Made by a program: the position numbers and the translations under genes. The notes below the pieces were generated by a model. That model searched no databases. It was not told the DNA's origin and was given only the letters and a program-made list of their open reading frames with translations. Below are positions 47,808-60,480 of a DNA stretch of 64,000 bases, piece by piece (within the stretch, counting starts at the first letter, position 1; every line of letters starts with the position of its first letter). Origin of the DNA: Ailanthus altissimus (taxonomy: Eukaryota; Streptophyta; Magnoliopsida; Sapindales; Simaroubaceae). The stretch covers positions 10,788,001 through 10,852,000 of the forward strand of contig OX327702.1 in NCBI GenBank assembly GCA_946807835.1, read 5' to 3'.

Positions 47808-49066
47808 AATTTTTTTGACCCTGATATTGAAAGAATATTATATAGACTTTAGCGGGAACATGGAGAAGAAGAATGATCACATAAAAAAATCTAGTGTTTG
47901 AGCCCATGATAACACAGAGAGCTTTAAAAGAGAATGTTGTCCCAACTACAAATGGTGTTCAATCTAGTATTCGGTGACCAATTGTCAATGCTAACAACTT
48001 TAAGATCATACTAATTCTGAATGTTGTCCTAACTACAAATGTTGAAAGAGACTATACAATTCAATGGAGTTTCCAATCATGATTCGAACATGCATATCAT
48101 AAATATAGCTCTTAATGATGATTCGAACATGTATATCATCAATTTCTTAGAAATTTATGACACCTTTAAGTATAATAGAATCTCAGACAATGCCATACAA
48201 CTTAGATTGTTGCATTTCTCTTTAAGGGACAGAACCAAGAGTTGGTTAATGTAATTGCCATCAGGATCCGTATCGACATGGAATAATCTAGCACAGAAGT
48301 TTTTAGTGAAGTTTTTTCCATCAGTAAAGATAGCAAAGATGAGGAATGACATCACCTCATTCAGTTAGATTGATGACGAGTCGTTGTATGAGGCATAGGA
48401 GTGCTTTAAAGACATGTTGAGGAAGTGTCCTCACCATGGTATCCCTAAATAACTATTAGTCTAAACGTTCTATAATGGACTAGTAGGCCATTTGAGGACC
48501 ATTTAAGATGTTGCTATTGGAGGAGCTATACTGAATAAGTCCACATATGAGGCTTATAATTTATTGAAAGAGATGGCGTCAAATAGTTACTAATGGCCAG
48601 CTAAAAGAGTTATACCCAAGAGAGTCGTTGGTGCATTGAGAATGACGCATTCAATGCATTGGCAGCTCAAATAAATTTATTATCCAAGAATTTTGATGCA
48701 TTAAACATGGTCAAACCTCAGCAATTGACATGCGACATTTGTGATGATAACCACATGAATGGGCAGTACGTGAAAGTGATAAATTATATCAGCAATTTTA
48801 GTCATCAACAACCTAAAACACAATCAAACTCTTACAATTCAAAGTGGAGAGATCATCTTAAATTCTTTTGGCGTAACAACCAAGGGGAGTTAATTAGACC
48901 AATGAATCTCATAGCATTCAAACCACCACAAGAGAAAATGCCAACTTTGGAAGACATGTTAATGCAATATATGAATTTCAACATTGCCATCCTACAAAAT
49001 CATTTAGCATCATTGAAGAATTTGGAGGTACAAATAGGACAACTTGTTGTTGCCATTAATAAGTAA
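47808..49066 (+). pseudogene. Athila-like gag relic
   Basis: The sequence reads FDPDIERILYRL, then QFNGVSNHDSNMHI (with an internal repeat of DDSNMYI), FLEIYDTFKYNRISDNAIQL, RLLHFSLRDRTKSWLM, and through frameshifts ..TWNNLAQKFLVKFFPS, DDESLYEA, RKCPHHGIPK and FYNGLVGHLRT, the retrotransposon gag core. The frame 48659-49066 gives the C-terminal part with ALNMVKPQQLTCDICDDNHM and ISNFSHQQPKTQSNSYN. Stops break it into at least four pieces. Confidence 0.88.
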
Positions 49067-49539
49067 CCCCGAGGTACTCTACTAAGCGATACCGAAGCAA
49101 ATCCAAGAGAAATTGTAGAGCAATGTCGAGCCATTAACTTGAGAAGTGATAAGATCTTATATGAAAATATATCCATACCACCGTCATCAAATGTGAATAA
49201 AAAGGATAAGGTGGCACAACAAGAAGTACAACTATATAGATCATCTATTAATTTTCCTCAAAGGCTATAAAGGTGTCAAACAAGTGCAGAAACTAAAAAA
49301 TTACAGCAAGGCAATCTAGAGAATGCAGAACATGATGTGCAATAGTAGAAAAGTGTACAAAATACTGCAGAATATGCTATGCAGCAGTAGAAAAGTGCAA
49401 AAAATAGTATAGAATTACTAAAAAAAGCAGATGCAGTAGCACATAACAATAAAAACCAGCAAAAACATGTAGTGCAGTCTCTTTATCAACATCTACCCTT
49501 CCCTCAAAGACTACAGAAATAGAACCTAAATAAGCAATT

Positions 49540-50420
49540 CTTAAAGTTTCTGGATATCTTCAAGAAACTTTACACTAATATACCTTTTGCGAATGCTCTT
49601 GAACAAATGCCAAGATATGTAAAGTTTATAAAAGATATCTCATCTAAGAAGATGAGACTAGTAGATTATAAGACCGTAACATTAACAGAGGAGTGTAGCG
49701 TCATTCTTCAAAAAATGCTACCTCTTAATCTCAAGGATCTTGGAAGCTTTACCATCTCGTGCTCCATTGGTAATCATAATATTGGGAAAGCACTTTGTGA
49801 TCTTGGAGCAAGTATAAATCTCATTACTCTTTCAGTATTCAATAAGTTAGGTTGAGAGAAGAAAGGCCTATTAATGTTATACTTCAACTTGCTGATTGCT
49901 CTTACCTATCCGAAGGGAATCATAAATGACATGTTAATAAATGTGGATAAGTTTATATTCCCCGCAGATTTCATTGTTCTAGATATGGAATAAGACAAGG
50001 AGATTCCCATCATCCTTGAAACAACCTTCTTAGCTACTGGACGAATGATTATAGATGTACAAAAATGAGAGTTGACTATAAGAGTGTAAGAGGACACTGT
50101 AACCTTAAAGAATTGTAACCTTCAAATTCTTTAAGGAAATCAAGTTGCCATTCAAAAATAAAAACTGTTGCAGTATTAGAGTTGTATATCCAAATGCCAA
50201 TGAGCCTTAAGATATAGATACATTAGATCTTCACATCCAAAAGAAGGAGTTAAAGCATAAGAGGAAAATAAAAATGAAAAAGAAGAAGCTCTTTGAAGAA
50301 ATGATCAAAGAAAATGGCATAAGAGTACCTCTTCTCAGTCTAAGATTAAAGTCTTTCTAGAGAAGCGTGAGAAAAATGCCCAAGATTTTATTGCAAGGAT
50401 GTAGAAATTTGAAAGAAAGG
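49540..50420 (+). pseudogene. Athila-like aspartic protease relic
   Basis: Reads KKLYTNIPFANALEQMPRY, LTEECSVILQKMLPLNLKD, then IGKALCDLGASINLITLSVF with the DLGAS active-site type of these elements (about 49796-49840), then YPKGIIND, NVDKFIFPADFIVLDME and RMIIDVQK in broken frame. Reverse transcriptase and integrase should follow but are absent. Recognisable sequence fades before Copia C starts at 50696. Confidence 0.85.
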
Positions 50421-50695
50421 AAAGCCAAGAAGCTCACATTTAAAAATGATTTTACTATCAACTTTAATCCATTATAAGAGTATAAAGAACTTCGTCAAGT
50501 CGATGACATTAAATCAAGAGCTTCTTATGAGAGAACCCAAGTAATTTTTATTTTTATTTACTTATTTTTAGTTTTAATTATGTTAGTTTCTTTTCTATTT
50601 AGGAATAAAACAACAATTCTAGCATTCATAGAGCCAGCACAAGTATTTGGAAGCGTTAAGAGCAAAAGAACATTGCAGTCCCATCAATAGAAAAT

Positions 50696-53515
50696 TATTG
50701 GAACTAGTGCTTATATGTCATTCCAATATTGTATAAATGTTAATTGTTTAATATTTATACAATTAAAATTTTGCATAAAATCGTTAATGTTAAATTTATA
50801 TGATAAAATGCTTGTAACATTTCAGACATTGTATCATTAAAAGAGTTCAGATCTGGTTCGAAAGGGTTTGGACCAATTCTAAGAGTTAGCTACACTGAGA
50901 GTTATAATCGCTAAGAGTTAGCAGATTATAAGAGTTAGTAAAATCTAAAGAGTTAAAACCTTATCTGAAATGAGACAAAGACCCGATGGTATTCTAGTAA
51001 TGAAATAGTTACAAAGGTTACAAATAGTGCTAAAAAATGTCTTTGTGCAAGTATGTTTTCAAACGTTATGTTCCTGATCCATTTTCACTAATACGGGTCT
51101 GTCGGTGGAAACCTTATTTAATATAGATTGGTATATGTCTTTATCCAGTGGTTTAGATAGTTAGTCTTAGCAAACCATGAGATTAGTAGAAGTTCGTATA
51201 GACATGCAAGTATTCAGTGAGGATTAGAAACTGAACAGATTCAATTAAGATCTTTAATAGATATCCCATAAAGCCGTCAATGGAGGATCCTTTCGAGTTA
51301 AGTAGTATTCATAGTCCCTTGACCTGAGTACAATGGTGGACTTGTGAGTAATCCACCATACTTAAGTTCTACACATGTCAGAGAATATTAATTGTTTAAT
51401 TTTTATACAATAAACATTTTGAATAAAATTGTTAATATTAAAAAAAAAAGGTAAGATGCTTGTAACGCTTTAGACATGATATAATCTTAAGGAGTTCAGA
51501 TCAGGTTCAAAGGAGTTTAGACCAGCGCTAAGAGTTAGCTATGATGAGAGTTAGAATTTCTAACAATTAGCACTACTAAGAGTTAGTAGGTTATAAGAGT
51601 CAGCGAGATCTAAAGTGTTAGAGCCTTATTTAAAATACGATAAAGACTTGAGGATATACGAGCAATGACATAGTTGAAAATGGTTGCAAATAGTGCTAAG
51701 AAATGTCATTGTGCAAATATATTTCAAATGTTATGTTCTTAATCTATTTTAACTAATGCAGATCTGTCGGTGGAAACTTTATTTAATATAGATCGGTGTA
51801 TGTCTATATCTGGATGCTCCAGATAGTTAGTCTTAGCAAAACATGAGCTTAGTGGAAAGTTCGTATAGATATGCAAGTATTCAGTGAGGATTGGATACTA
51901 AATAGACTCAATTAAGATCTCCAATAGACATCCCATAAAAGCCGTGAATGGATGATCCTATTTAGTTGAGCAGTATTTGTGGTCCCTAGACCTGATCACT
52001 ATGGTGGGCTTGTGAGTGATCCATCATACTAAGGTTCTACACATGTCAGAGACCTTTCATGGTCTAAGCGCTAGGTGTCGCTGGGTATGGTCCGATGCTC
52101 ATAGAGTTCGATGTGTGTAAATATAGGATCCGTCAGCACATATAGGTGAGTAGCATATCCAAATGCTCTATGATTGTGTTCCAGGAAATCTTATGACTAT
52201 AAGTAATTCACCTGGGAAAAATATTTCCTGTCTAAGAAAAATTATCGCAAAAGTGTTTGCGGATATTGTTTATCGAAATACAAATTTGGAGATAAGTTCT
52301 AGAGTTGAGTATATGGAGACTTGACGATGATGATCTCTGTCTCCGTTCTTCCAATATATATATGACAGAGGGATTATACAAATATGTATTAATCTCAACT
52401 TGTATGGTTCAACAGGTTGTTTCATTATTTCCATAATATGTGTATGGGGTAACATTTATAGACTTATGAAAGAGTTCTGTACGACAAAATGAGTGTGAAC
52501 CTAGGGAGTCTCATTATATGAAGCGTACTCATTATACACTGGGATAGCGCACCGAATTGAATAGTTCAATCTAGGAAGTTCTTAAAAAATTAGAATTATT
52601 TCAAGGTCTCTCGAAGAGATCATAGGGTTTAAGTGTTAAGCTCGGGACCTCGGCAAGTGTGTCTTGCAACTTTATCCTTTCTATTAGATGCCGCATATCA
52701 TGCCATTAATTGGTAATGGTATGAAACATGTCATAATTTCATTGGCTTTACAAATAATTTGTAAATGTTACAAAATTAAGTAAATTGTTTTATTTGATAA
52801 TGGAGCCATGAAAACAAATTCGACCTCTCAAGTAGCTTTGCTATGTTTTGAAATCAAATTACATTTGTAAATAAGAACCAAGAGATGGCAAGTTAATATG
52901 GATTACAAATGCCACCAAATCATTTTTCATTGCAATTGGAAATCGAAAGGTGTTTTGTCATGCTTATTTGTAAGCATGACATGTCTTAATACAAAGAAAA
53001 TGGCCATTGATATTGATTATATTCGGCCACCTCTTCATGAGCACATTGCCACCATGATTTGCATTAAGCAAGTGGTGGTTTTATTTTGTTAAGGCAAGAG
53101 CATTGTAATGTAAAATAATAAAGACACTACTTTTTTATTAGCCAAATTATTGGCAATTGTGGCTATAAATAGCTAACATAATTTATTTGTTCCATTAAGA
53201 AAAGGTAAGCAAAAAATTGTTTAAGTGCCGAGAGAAATAAAAGTGAAGAAAGAGTTGCTTTAAGTATTTTATAATTCCATCGAGTAATAAAGCTATCGTT
53301 CTAGCTCTAAGGATTCTACCCAGTCCTAGACTAGAACTGCGTAAAGCACGATTTAGGATAAGTTCCATAAAATCTCATTAGTGTAAAGAGATGTTTGTTT
53401 ATATTTTGCTGCACTTATTTATGCATGGTATATTTTGCTGTACTTATTTATGCATGGGATGTGTAAATTAAAAATTAAAATATACACACTCACCCCACTC
53501 ACATCGCACTTATAA
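50696..53515 (+). repeat. 5' LTR of Copia C with an internal ~650-bp duplication
   Basis: The start TATTGGAACTAGTGCTTA aligns with TGTTAGAATTGGTGCTTA of the 3' LTR. The segment from about 50736 to 51384 is repeated at 51389-52050, each copy running from AAT.TTAATTGTTTAAT to CACATGTCAGAG. Without the repeat the length (about 2.17 kb) matches the 3' LTR. A TATA box CTATAAATAGC lies at 53163-53173. Confidence 0.8.
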
Positions 53516-53517
53516 AT

Positions 53518-53529
53518 TGGTATTAGAGC
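53518..53529 (+). other. tRNA-iMet primer binding site of Copia C
   Basis: TGGTATTAGAGC differs at one base from the usual site and follows the 5' LTR. Confidence 0.85.
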
Positions 53530-53605
53530 GCATGATTGTGTACTATTTGTGTACTTAATCGGAGTATTCATAGTGTAAATACATAATCAGGGCACAATTA
53601 AAGGG

Positions 53606-53761
53606 ATGCTGCGACATTGTCACTCTGCGCCGCGATACTAGGGCTGTCCAGGCCATAGTACCACAACACTGGTGAAGAGCGCTGCGGCGATAGGGTTTCC
53701 GCAGTGCTAGAAGCTCAGAGCTGCAGCACCAGGGTGAAGACCCTAGCACTGTAGCACTGTA
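53606..53761 (+). repeat. GC-rich array in the Copia C leader, partly eroded
   Basis: Units such as GATGCTGCGACATTG, CTGCGCCGCGATACTAGGG, GAGCGCTGCGGCGATAGGG and GCTGCAGCACCAGGG occupy the same leader position as the array in the young Copia, with CA/TG in place of several CG. Confidence 0.75.
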
Positions 53762-54124
53762 ATGATTAGAACTGTGACATCAAAGGCTAGGCCTTTAGTA
53801 CCAGGAATCTAAGAAAAGTTGTGATTACTCTGATTGTTTATTTTTAAATTGTTTAAAAGTATTTATTATTTATTTTATTCAATTTATAAGTTGTTATAAT
53901 TATTGCAATATAAACTGTGACCCATTTATTTGTGCTGGTAACCACAATTGGAGTCCTACTTGTAGGGGGTTAGTTGTGATTGTACATAACAAATGTGTGA
54001 TTAAGCATCAATCCTAATGAGATGCAGACAAAAATATAAAAAATATCTTTTAATAGATTGAAAGTGTTTCAATATGAGATAATGTTACGCAATGATCTAT
54101 CTTTTTAATATAATATTAGATGGG

Positions 54125-54450
54125 TCACATCGGTATTTTCTCAATATTGCTATAGCACGAGGGATTTGTTCGATGTGATTCAAACTATGCTGGTTAAACA
54201 CGAGATGAGAAAAATATATGCAAACAAATTGCCCAATATTTCTATAACGTGAGGGTAGTATTAGTAACATATATTTTATTATTTACATGTTAATCTAAAA
54301 TACACTTACCCAATATTGCTACAGCGTGAGGATAAAGTGTATTTATGATCAATGATAAGAGTTGTATGAGATGCAACTGACAAGAGTTGTCTAACTGTTG
54401 GGTTTACAAAAAGCCAATATTGCTATAGCGTAAGTTTAGAGTAAAATGTC
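54125..54450 (+). ncRNA. four leader stem-loops of Copia C
   Basis: Loop sequences CCAATATTGCTATAGCGTRA-like lie at 54141-54162, 54233-54254, 54310-54331 and 54414-54435 (spacing 92, 77, 104), in the same order as in the young Copia. Perfect arms flank the first three: TCACATCG/CGATGTGA (54125-54132, 54171-54178), AAAATATATG/CATATATTTT (54211-54220, 54268-54277) and AAATACACTT/AAGTGTATTT (54298-54307, 54335-54344). The fourth is weakly paired. All loops keep a CTAYA core. Confidence 0.7.
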
Positions 54451-54661
54451 AAGAAGGTCTACTTCCCACTGTATAGTTTAAAAGGGTTTAAATTATTGTT
54501 ATCCCTTTTAAGAGATTTAGGAGATTATGTAAAATAGTGGGACAACGTCTTTAGATTAAAAAATATATAAAATTTATACCCATGATCTAAAGCATTATTT
54601 ATTAATGAAAAGAAATTTTTTGCTAAACATCTGCTAGGTATCTTATAGAGATAACATCAGG

Positions 54662-57600
54662 ATGAGTAATCTGTTAGTATACTTGATCTAAGCACACCAA
54701 CTATAGGGTGCCGAGAAATATTTAGACTTGCCAATGAATTTGAAAATAGTCCCAGATTTAGAAAAACTAGGATACATTAATGATCAATAGATGATTATAG
54801 GTGTTTATGATAATATCGCTTCAAAAAAAGATAAAATTTATCGAAAATGGATTAAGGATGATTTAAGAGTCAAAACATATATTCTGATCTAAATGTCAAA
54901 TGATTTTTAGTAAGTGCATGTGCACATAAGATGTGCAAGTACTATTATGCTCCATTTGAAAAATTATATCTAAACCACAATTAGAAAATAATAACAATGA
55001 AAAGTGTTTCCACTCCAATTAGGTTTAAAATAGTAATCGTTTCTATTTAATGTAACTTACTTTAGGAAAGATAGACCCGTTAGATATCTGTTTACCAATC
55101 ATAAACATTTTATTAGTATATGATGCTAAATATGCAAGGGTATGAGATATCGTTTGTCATTCTCGTATTAGCAAAGTGTTGCATGATTTGAGCAATGCTA
55201 GGAAGCTATGAAAGGAGAAGTATAGCTTCATGTAGGAAATAAGATTTTCTAGACATGGTAGCCGTTAGGACTTTTAAGTCACTTCTCCATTCTAGCAGAA
55301 GCATTACATTGTATAATTGATATTTTATGCCAAATATTATTAAAAAAAATCATATCACTCCCTATAATAGACACAGAAAGTTATCATGGAACATGATAAT
55401 GATACATCAAGAATAATTCCTAATGTAAATATGATAATGATAATATTTTGCTAAATGAATGGCCATTATATCTTAAATACAACTTAAAATATCTAGGTGA
55501 ATAGAACAAATAGTAGTTCGGGAACTTTGAATAATAATGAATTGTGGGACATAAGACTAAGTCATGTAGTCGTGAGACGACTATCCTGTCTAGTTAAGGA
55601 TAGCCAGATACTTGATTTGACTATGAAACCTTAGCCAGTTTATGAATCTTACATTCGATGGAATATGAACAAATACTTATGTAAGTATTAGATACTGACC
55701 CACTAATTTATTAAAACTTGTACATATTGATGTATATGGTTTAATGAATCATAGTACCATTTGGTGAATTTTGATACGTCATCATGATTTGTCACGATGC
55801 ATGTCGAAAACCTTTGAAATGTTCAAAGCGTTCTTACTAGAAGTGGAGAAATAAACCCTATGTATATTCAATGCCTTTGATCAGATCGAGGCAATTTATG
55901 CATGAACAGTAAATTCATAGATTATTTAAAGGAGAATGGGATTCTCACTCAATATAGTCCTCTAAGTACTTCTCATTGCAAAAGTGTTTTGAAGAAGATG
56001 AATTAGACTTTATGCGATATGAACTAATCGATATTTAATTTCACCAATCTTCTAGAATATCTTTAGGGATATGGTCTAGTAACTACTAATCACTTATTTA
56101 ATAAAGTTTTATCGAAAGTTTTTCTTTCTATTCTATATGAGATATAAACTGGTAGGAAATCAAGTCTTAAGTAAGTTAAGATTTAGGGATGTCTTGTTTG
56201 CATAAAAGTTATGTAACAGGATAAACTTGCACTCAAGAGGTACAAGTATTGGTTCATTTTATATCTCAAGCATTTTATGTGATACTAGTTCTATGATCTA
56301 AAGAAGTGAAACAAATTCGTTATGTGAGAAAGTGTTTTTCATAGATTATAGGAATTGTAGAAAGATTGAACTTGATGAAGGCAATTTAAAATTATATAAA
56401 CCGATGGTGGAACTTTAAACTCAATTGAGTGAGATATCTGTAACACACTCTCTTCATACGTCTGAAAAGATATTGAAAGTCACATAATAGGTATGCTTGA
56501 TAGCTTTATATGCCCTTAGTGTTTTTTTATTTGAAGCACAGTTTCCTTTAACTTATAAAGAGATGATGTTGAACATCGATTCGAGAAAATAGCCAAATAC
56601 CATAAAATCTGAAATTGACTTTATATATGATAATCAAGTCTAGAACTTGGTTGTGCTTTCGGTAAGAAATATTTACTATAAATGAGTTTACGCAACGAAA
56701 GTGTGGGTTCAATATGAAGATAGAGACCTTCAATATCTGACTAATGATAAAATGTTACACTTATAGATCTGGGATCGGTAATGAGGAAACATTTTCACTA
56801 GTAATCATGTTTAAGTCAATTTGAATTTTGTTAGTAATTGCACTCTGTTGAATTCTTTATTTTAGCAAAGAAATCAAAGAGTCTAGTTTTATCAAGAACA
56901 AATAGAAAGTCTGTGTGTTTAGTAAGAATAGTGGGAGCATAATTATCTTTCTGTTTCTTTGTGTGGTTGACATACTTAATGTCAAAAATGACATTAATAT
57001 GTTGCAGGTAAGTTGATTAAGAGTTATCTAAATAAGAACTTCTCTATGAAAGATTTGGGAAAGACTTCCTATATACTAGCAATAAAGTTTTATAGAGATA
57101 GAATTAAGAGGCTGATAGGATTATCTCAATCTTCGTAGATAGATAATATTCTTAAAAGATACAATTTCAATAACTATGAGATAATTTATGTACTTTTCAA
57201 ACATGTCATTTATGTTTTTAGGAGGATTTATCCTCAGCAAGAAGATGAAAATGTTAGAGTGTCTAACATATAAAATACATCAGCTAGAGATAGCTTGATA
57301 TACGCCATGTTATGTACAAAACTCAAATCTGGATGACTGTAAGTGTTATAAGATATTATCGGTCTGATCCGGGTCATGACCATTAATTAGCCATGAAACA
57401 TATTGTAATATCTGAGAGGTATAGAGGATAAGTTTCTAACTCAAGGAGAAAGTTACTTACAAATGAGAGGATACAGAGACTTGAACTTTTAGTCTGGTCA
57501 GGATGATTGAATGTCTACATCTAATTATGTATTTCTTCTTGTCGGTACCGTAGTTAGATGTGAGTGCAATTTAAATATCCACAACTAATTCTACCTTGGA

Positions 57601-57947
57601 GGCAGAATATATTGTGACTTGAGAAGCCTATAAAAGAAGTACTATGAATATACAAGTTAGTTACAAAGCTTAGAATAGTTCCAAGGTCAATGGATTCTAT
57701 CCCACTAAATACAACAATAACAGGATAATTGCTCAAGCCAATAAGCCATATGGCGCCCCAGAATTTTGATTATATGGACTCTGAATACCATATAATTGGA
57801 AAGTTCTGGATTAATGGAAGTGTAATAGTATCTAGGATATATTCTATGAATAATATAGTAGACCCACTACATAAAGTCTTAACTCCTCATATGTTTGAGA
57901 AATACATGGAGATGATAGGTATTAGATATCATCGTCATTGGCACTAG
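54662..57947 (+). pseudogene. Copia C gag-pol relic
   Basis: From the ATG at 54662 the frame reads, with stops, SNLLVYLI.AHQL.GAEKYL, MNLKIVPDLEKLGYINDQ and YRKWIKDDLRVKTYIL, matching the start of the young polyprotein without the frameshift. A large part of gag is missing before a knuckle remnant near 55000. Integrase traces run from 55720 to 56200, then reverse transcriptase with FSMKDLGKTSYILAIK and IGLSQSS near 57040-57140. 57729-57947 ends as VDPLHKVLTPHMFEKYMEMI, then GIRYHRHWH. Confidence 0.9.
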
Positions 57948-57960
57948 AACAAGTGGGAGT

Positions 57961-60053
57961 TGTTAGAATTGGTGCTTAAGTACTATTATAATATTGTATG
58001 AATATTAATTATTTAATATTTTTACAACAAACATTTTGAATAAAATTGTTAATATTAAAAAAATAGTAAGATACTTGTAACACTTTAGACATTGTATGAT
58101 TTGAAAGAGTTCAAATCTGGTTAAAAAGAGTTTAGACTAGCACTAAAAGTTAGCTACACTGAGAGTTATAATTACTAAGAGTTAGCACTGCTAAGAGTTA
58201 GTAGGTTATAAGAGTCGACAAGATCTAAAGGCTTAAAGCCTTGTCCGAAATAGGACAAATACTTGAGGGTATGCTAGCAATGACATAATTGTAAATGATT
58301 GTGAATAATGCTAAGAAATGTCATTGTGCAAGTATATTTTCAAACGTTATTTTCCTGATCTATTTTCACTGAAGCAGGTTTGTCAGTAGTAACCTTATTT
58401 AATATAGATCGGTGCATGTCTATATTTGGATGGTCTAGATGGTTAGTCTTAGCAAACCATAAGCTTAGTTGAAGCTCGTATAGACATACAGGTATTTAAT
58501 GAGGACTAGATACTGAACAGGCTAAATTAGGATTTCCAATAGACATCCCATAAAGTCGTTAATGGATAATTCTTTCGAGTTGAGTAGTATTCGTGGTCCC
58601 TAGACCTTAGGCTTATGAGTGATCCACCATACTTAAGTTCTACATCTGATGCTTATGGAGTATAGTGTATGTAGATATGAGCTCCGTTAGCTCATATGGG
58701 TGAGTAGTATAACCAGATGTTCCAAGATTGTGTTCAAAAACTTTTATGGCCATAAGTAATTCGTCAGAGAAAAATGTTTCCAGTGTAAGAAACAATATCG
58801 CAAAAATGTTTGCAGATATATTTTTGCGATATTGTTTAACGGAATATGAATCTAGATATAAATTCTAGAATTGAGCATATAGAGACTTGACGGTAATGTT
58901 CTATGTCTCCGTTCTTCCAAGATATAAATGATAAAGGGATTTATGAATATGCATTAACCTCAACTTGTATAGTTTAACATATTGTTTAGTTATTTCCATA
59001 ACATGTGTGCGGAAAAATGTTTATGGACTTAGAATAGAGTTTTGTAAGACAAAATGAGTATGAACCTAAGGAGTCTCATTATATGAAGTGTACTCATTGT
59101 ACACGGGGGTTGCGCATTGGATGAATAGTTCAATATGAGAAGTTCTCAAAAAATTAAAATTATTTCAAGGTCTCTCAAAAAGATCATAGGGTTTAAGTGT
59201 TAAGCCTGTGATCTAGGCAAGTGGGACTTGCCACTTTATCCTTTCTATTGGATGCTATATGTCATGCCATTAATTGGTAATGGCATGACACATGACATAA
59301 TTTCATTGGCTTAACAAATAGTTTGCAAATGTTGTAAAATTAAATAAACTGTTGTGTTTGATAATGAAGCCATGAAAATAAATTTGGCCTATCAAGTAGT
59401 TTGCCATGTTTTGAAATCAAATTACATTTGTAAATGAGAACTAAGAGGTGACGAGTTAATATGGATTACAAATGCCACCAAATTATTTTTTATTTGACCA
59501 TTCAATTGAAAAATCGAATGGTGTTTTGTTATGCTTATTTTTAATCATGACATGTCTTAATATAAAGAAAAAGATCATTGATATTGATCATATTCGGCCA
59601 CCTCTTCTTGAGCATGTTGCCACCATGATTTGCATTAAGTAAGTGATGGCTTTATTTTGTTAAGGCAAAAGCATTGTCATGCTTAAATAATGAAGACACT
59701 ACTTCTCTTTTGATTGGCCGAATTGTTGGTAATTGTGGCTATAAATAGCTAACATAATTCATTTGTTCCATTAAGAAAAGGTAAGCAAAAAATTGTTAAG
59801 TGCCAAGAGAAATGAAAGTGAAGCAAGAGTTGCTTTAAGTGTTTTATAATTATGTCAAGTAATAAAGTTATCGTTCTAGCTCCAAGGATCTCACCTAGTT
59901 CTAGACTAGAACTGTGTAAAGCATGCTTTAAGGTTGAGTTCCCTAAAATCTCATTATCGCAATGAAATGTTTGTTTATATTCCACTACACTTATTTATAC
60001 ATGTGATGTGTAAATTGAAAATTAAAATGTACACGCTCACCCCACTCACAACA
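57961..60053 (+). repeat. 3' LTR of Copia C, about 2.09 kb
   Basis: It starts TGTTAGAATTGG right after AAGTGGGAGT and ends near ACTCACAACA. A TATA box CTATAAATAGC lies at 59739-59749. It lacks part of the conserved ACACATGTCAGAGACC segment near 58645 and carries a perfect 18-bp hairpin absent from the 5' LTR. Confidence 0.85.
58790..58837 (+). repeat. perfect 18-bp inverted repeat with 12-nt loop
   Basis: AAACAATATCGCAAAAAT at 58790-58807 is the exact reverse complement of 58820-58837. The matching positions in the 5' LTR (about 52232-52280) and in the young LTRs have only one arm, so about 11 bases were gained here. Confidence 0.92.
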
Positions 60054-60480
60054 CAATTACAATCCCACCTTGACCTTATCCTTACGTTACATGCTAAATA
60101 AAGTCCTAAATAGATCCCTAGACGTGTATTTTTACATTAGTGGATAGTAGTATAAACAACAAGCTTATGATAATGTTATAAATTAAAATATGTCGAGACG
60201 TTATCTTCTTGTACTATCTTAAGTTATGAAGTAAATCTAAATTTCATATAACTAATGACTTGCTTATTGCATATACACAAGTGATCATTTATAGGGGAGA
60301 ATGAAGGACATGATGAATGGTATGATGAGTTGTTGAAGGTTGTTTATTGTGTTTTAACAAGACTTGAAAGTTGTCTATTGCGTTTTAACAAGACTATGCC
60401 ATTTATCAGCTTTTAAGATAATGAGGATGATCATCCAATCAACCGAAACTTGTTTCTATTTATTTTATTTTAGAGTTAAT
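60054..60480 (+). mobile_element. 3' spacer of the Athila-like element, right of Copia C
   Basis: Aligns with 39220-39520: TTACATGCTAAATAAAGTCC, AAGCTTATGATAATGTTATA and TCATTTATAGGGGAGAATGA have counterparts there in the same order. This supports Copia C being inserted in an Athila/Tat-type element. The 3' LTR expected further right is not recognisable. Confidence 0.55.

Larger units (their letters stand above)
50696..60053 (+). mobile_element. Copia C, decayed full-length relative of the young Copia
   Basis: It has a 5' LTR (about 50696-53515), primer site, GC-rich array, four leader stem-loops, gag-pol relic, polypurine tract and 3' LTR (57961-60053), in the same order as the young Copia but on the + strand. 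It sits inside the Athila-like element: Athila-type 3' spacer resumes at 60054. No clear target duplication is left. Stop codons are frequent, so it is much older than the young Copia. Confidence 0.9.

Noticed and set aside
53555..53749. Minus-strand frame in the Copia C leader
   Set aside because: Same cause: it overlaps the partly eroded GC-rich array.
59749..59985. 78-codon minus-strand frame in the Copia C 3' LTR
   Set aside because: It is not kept in the 5' LTR, lies over the LTR TATA box and leader, and has no domain.
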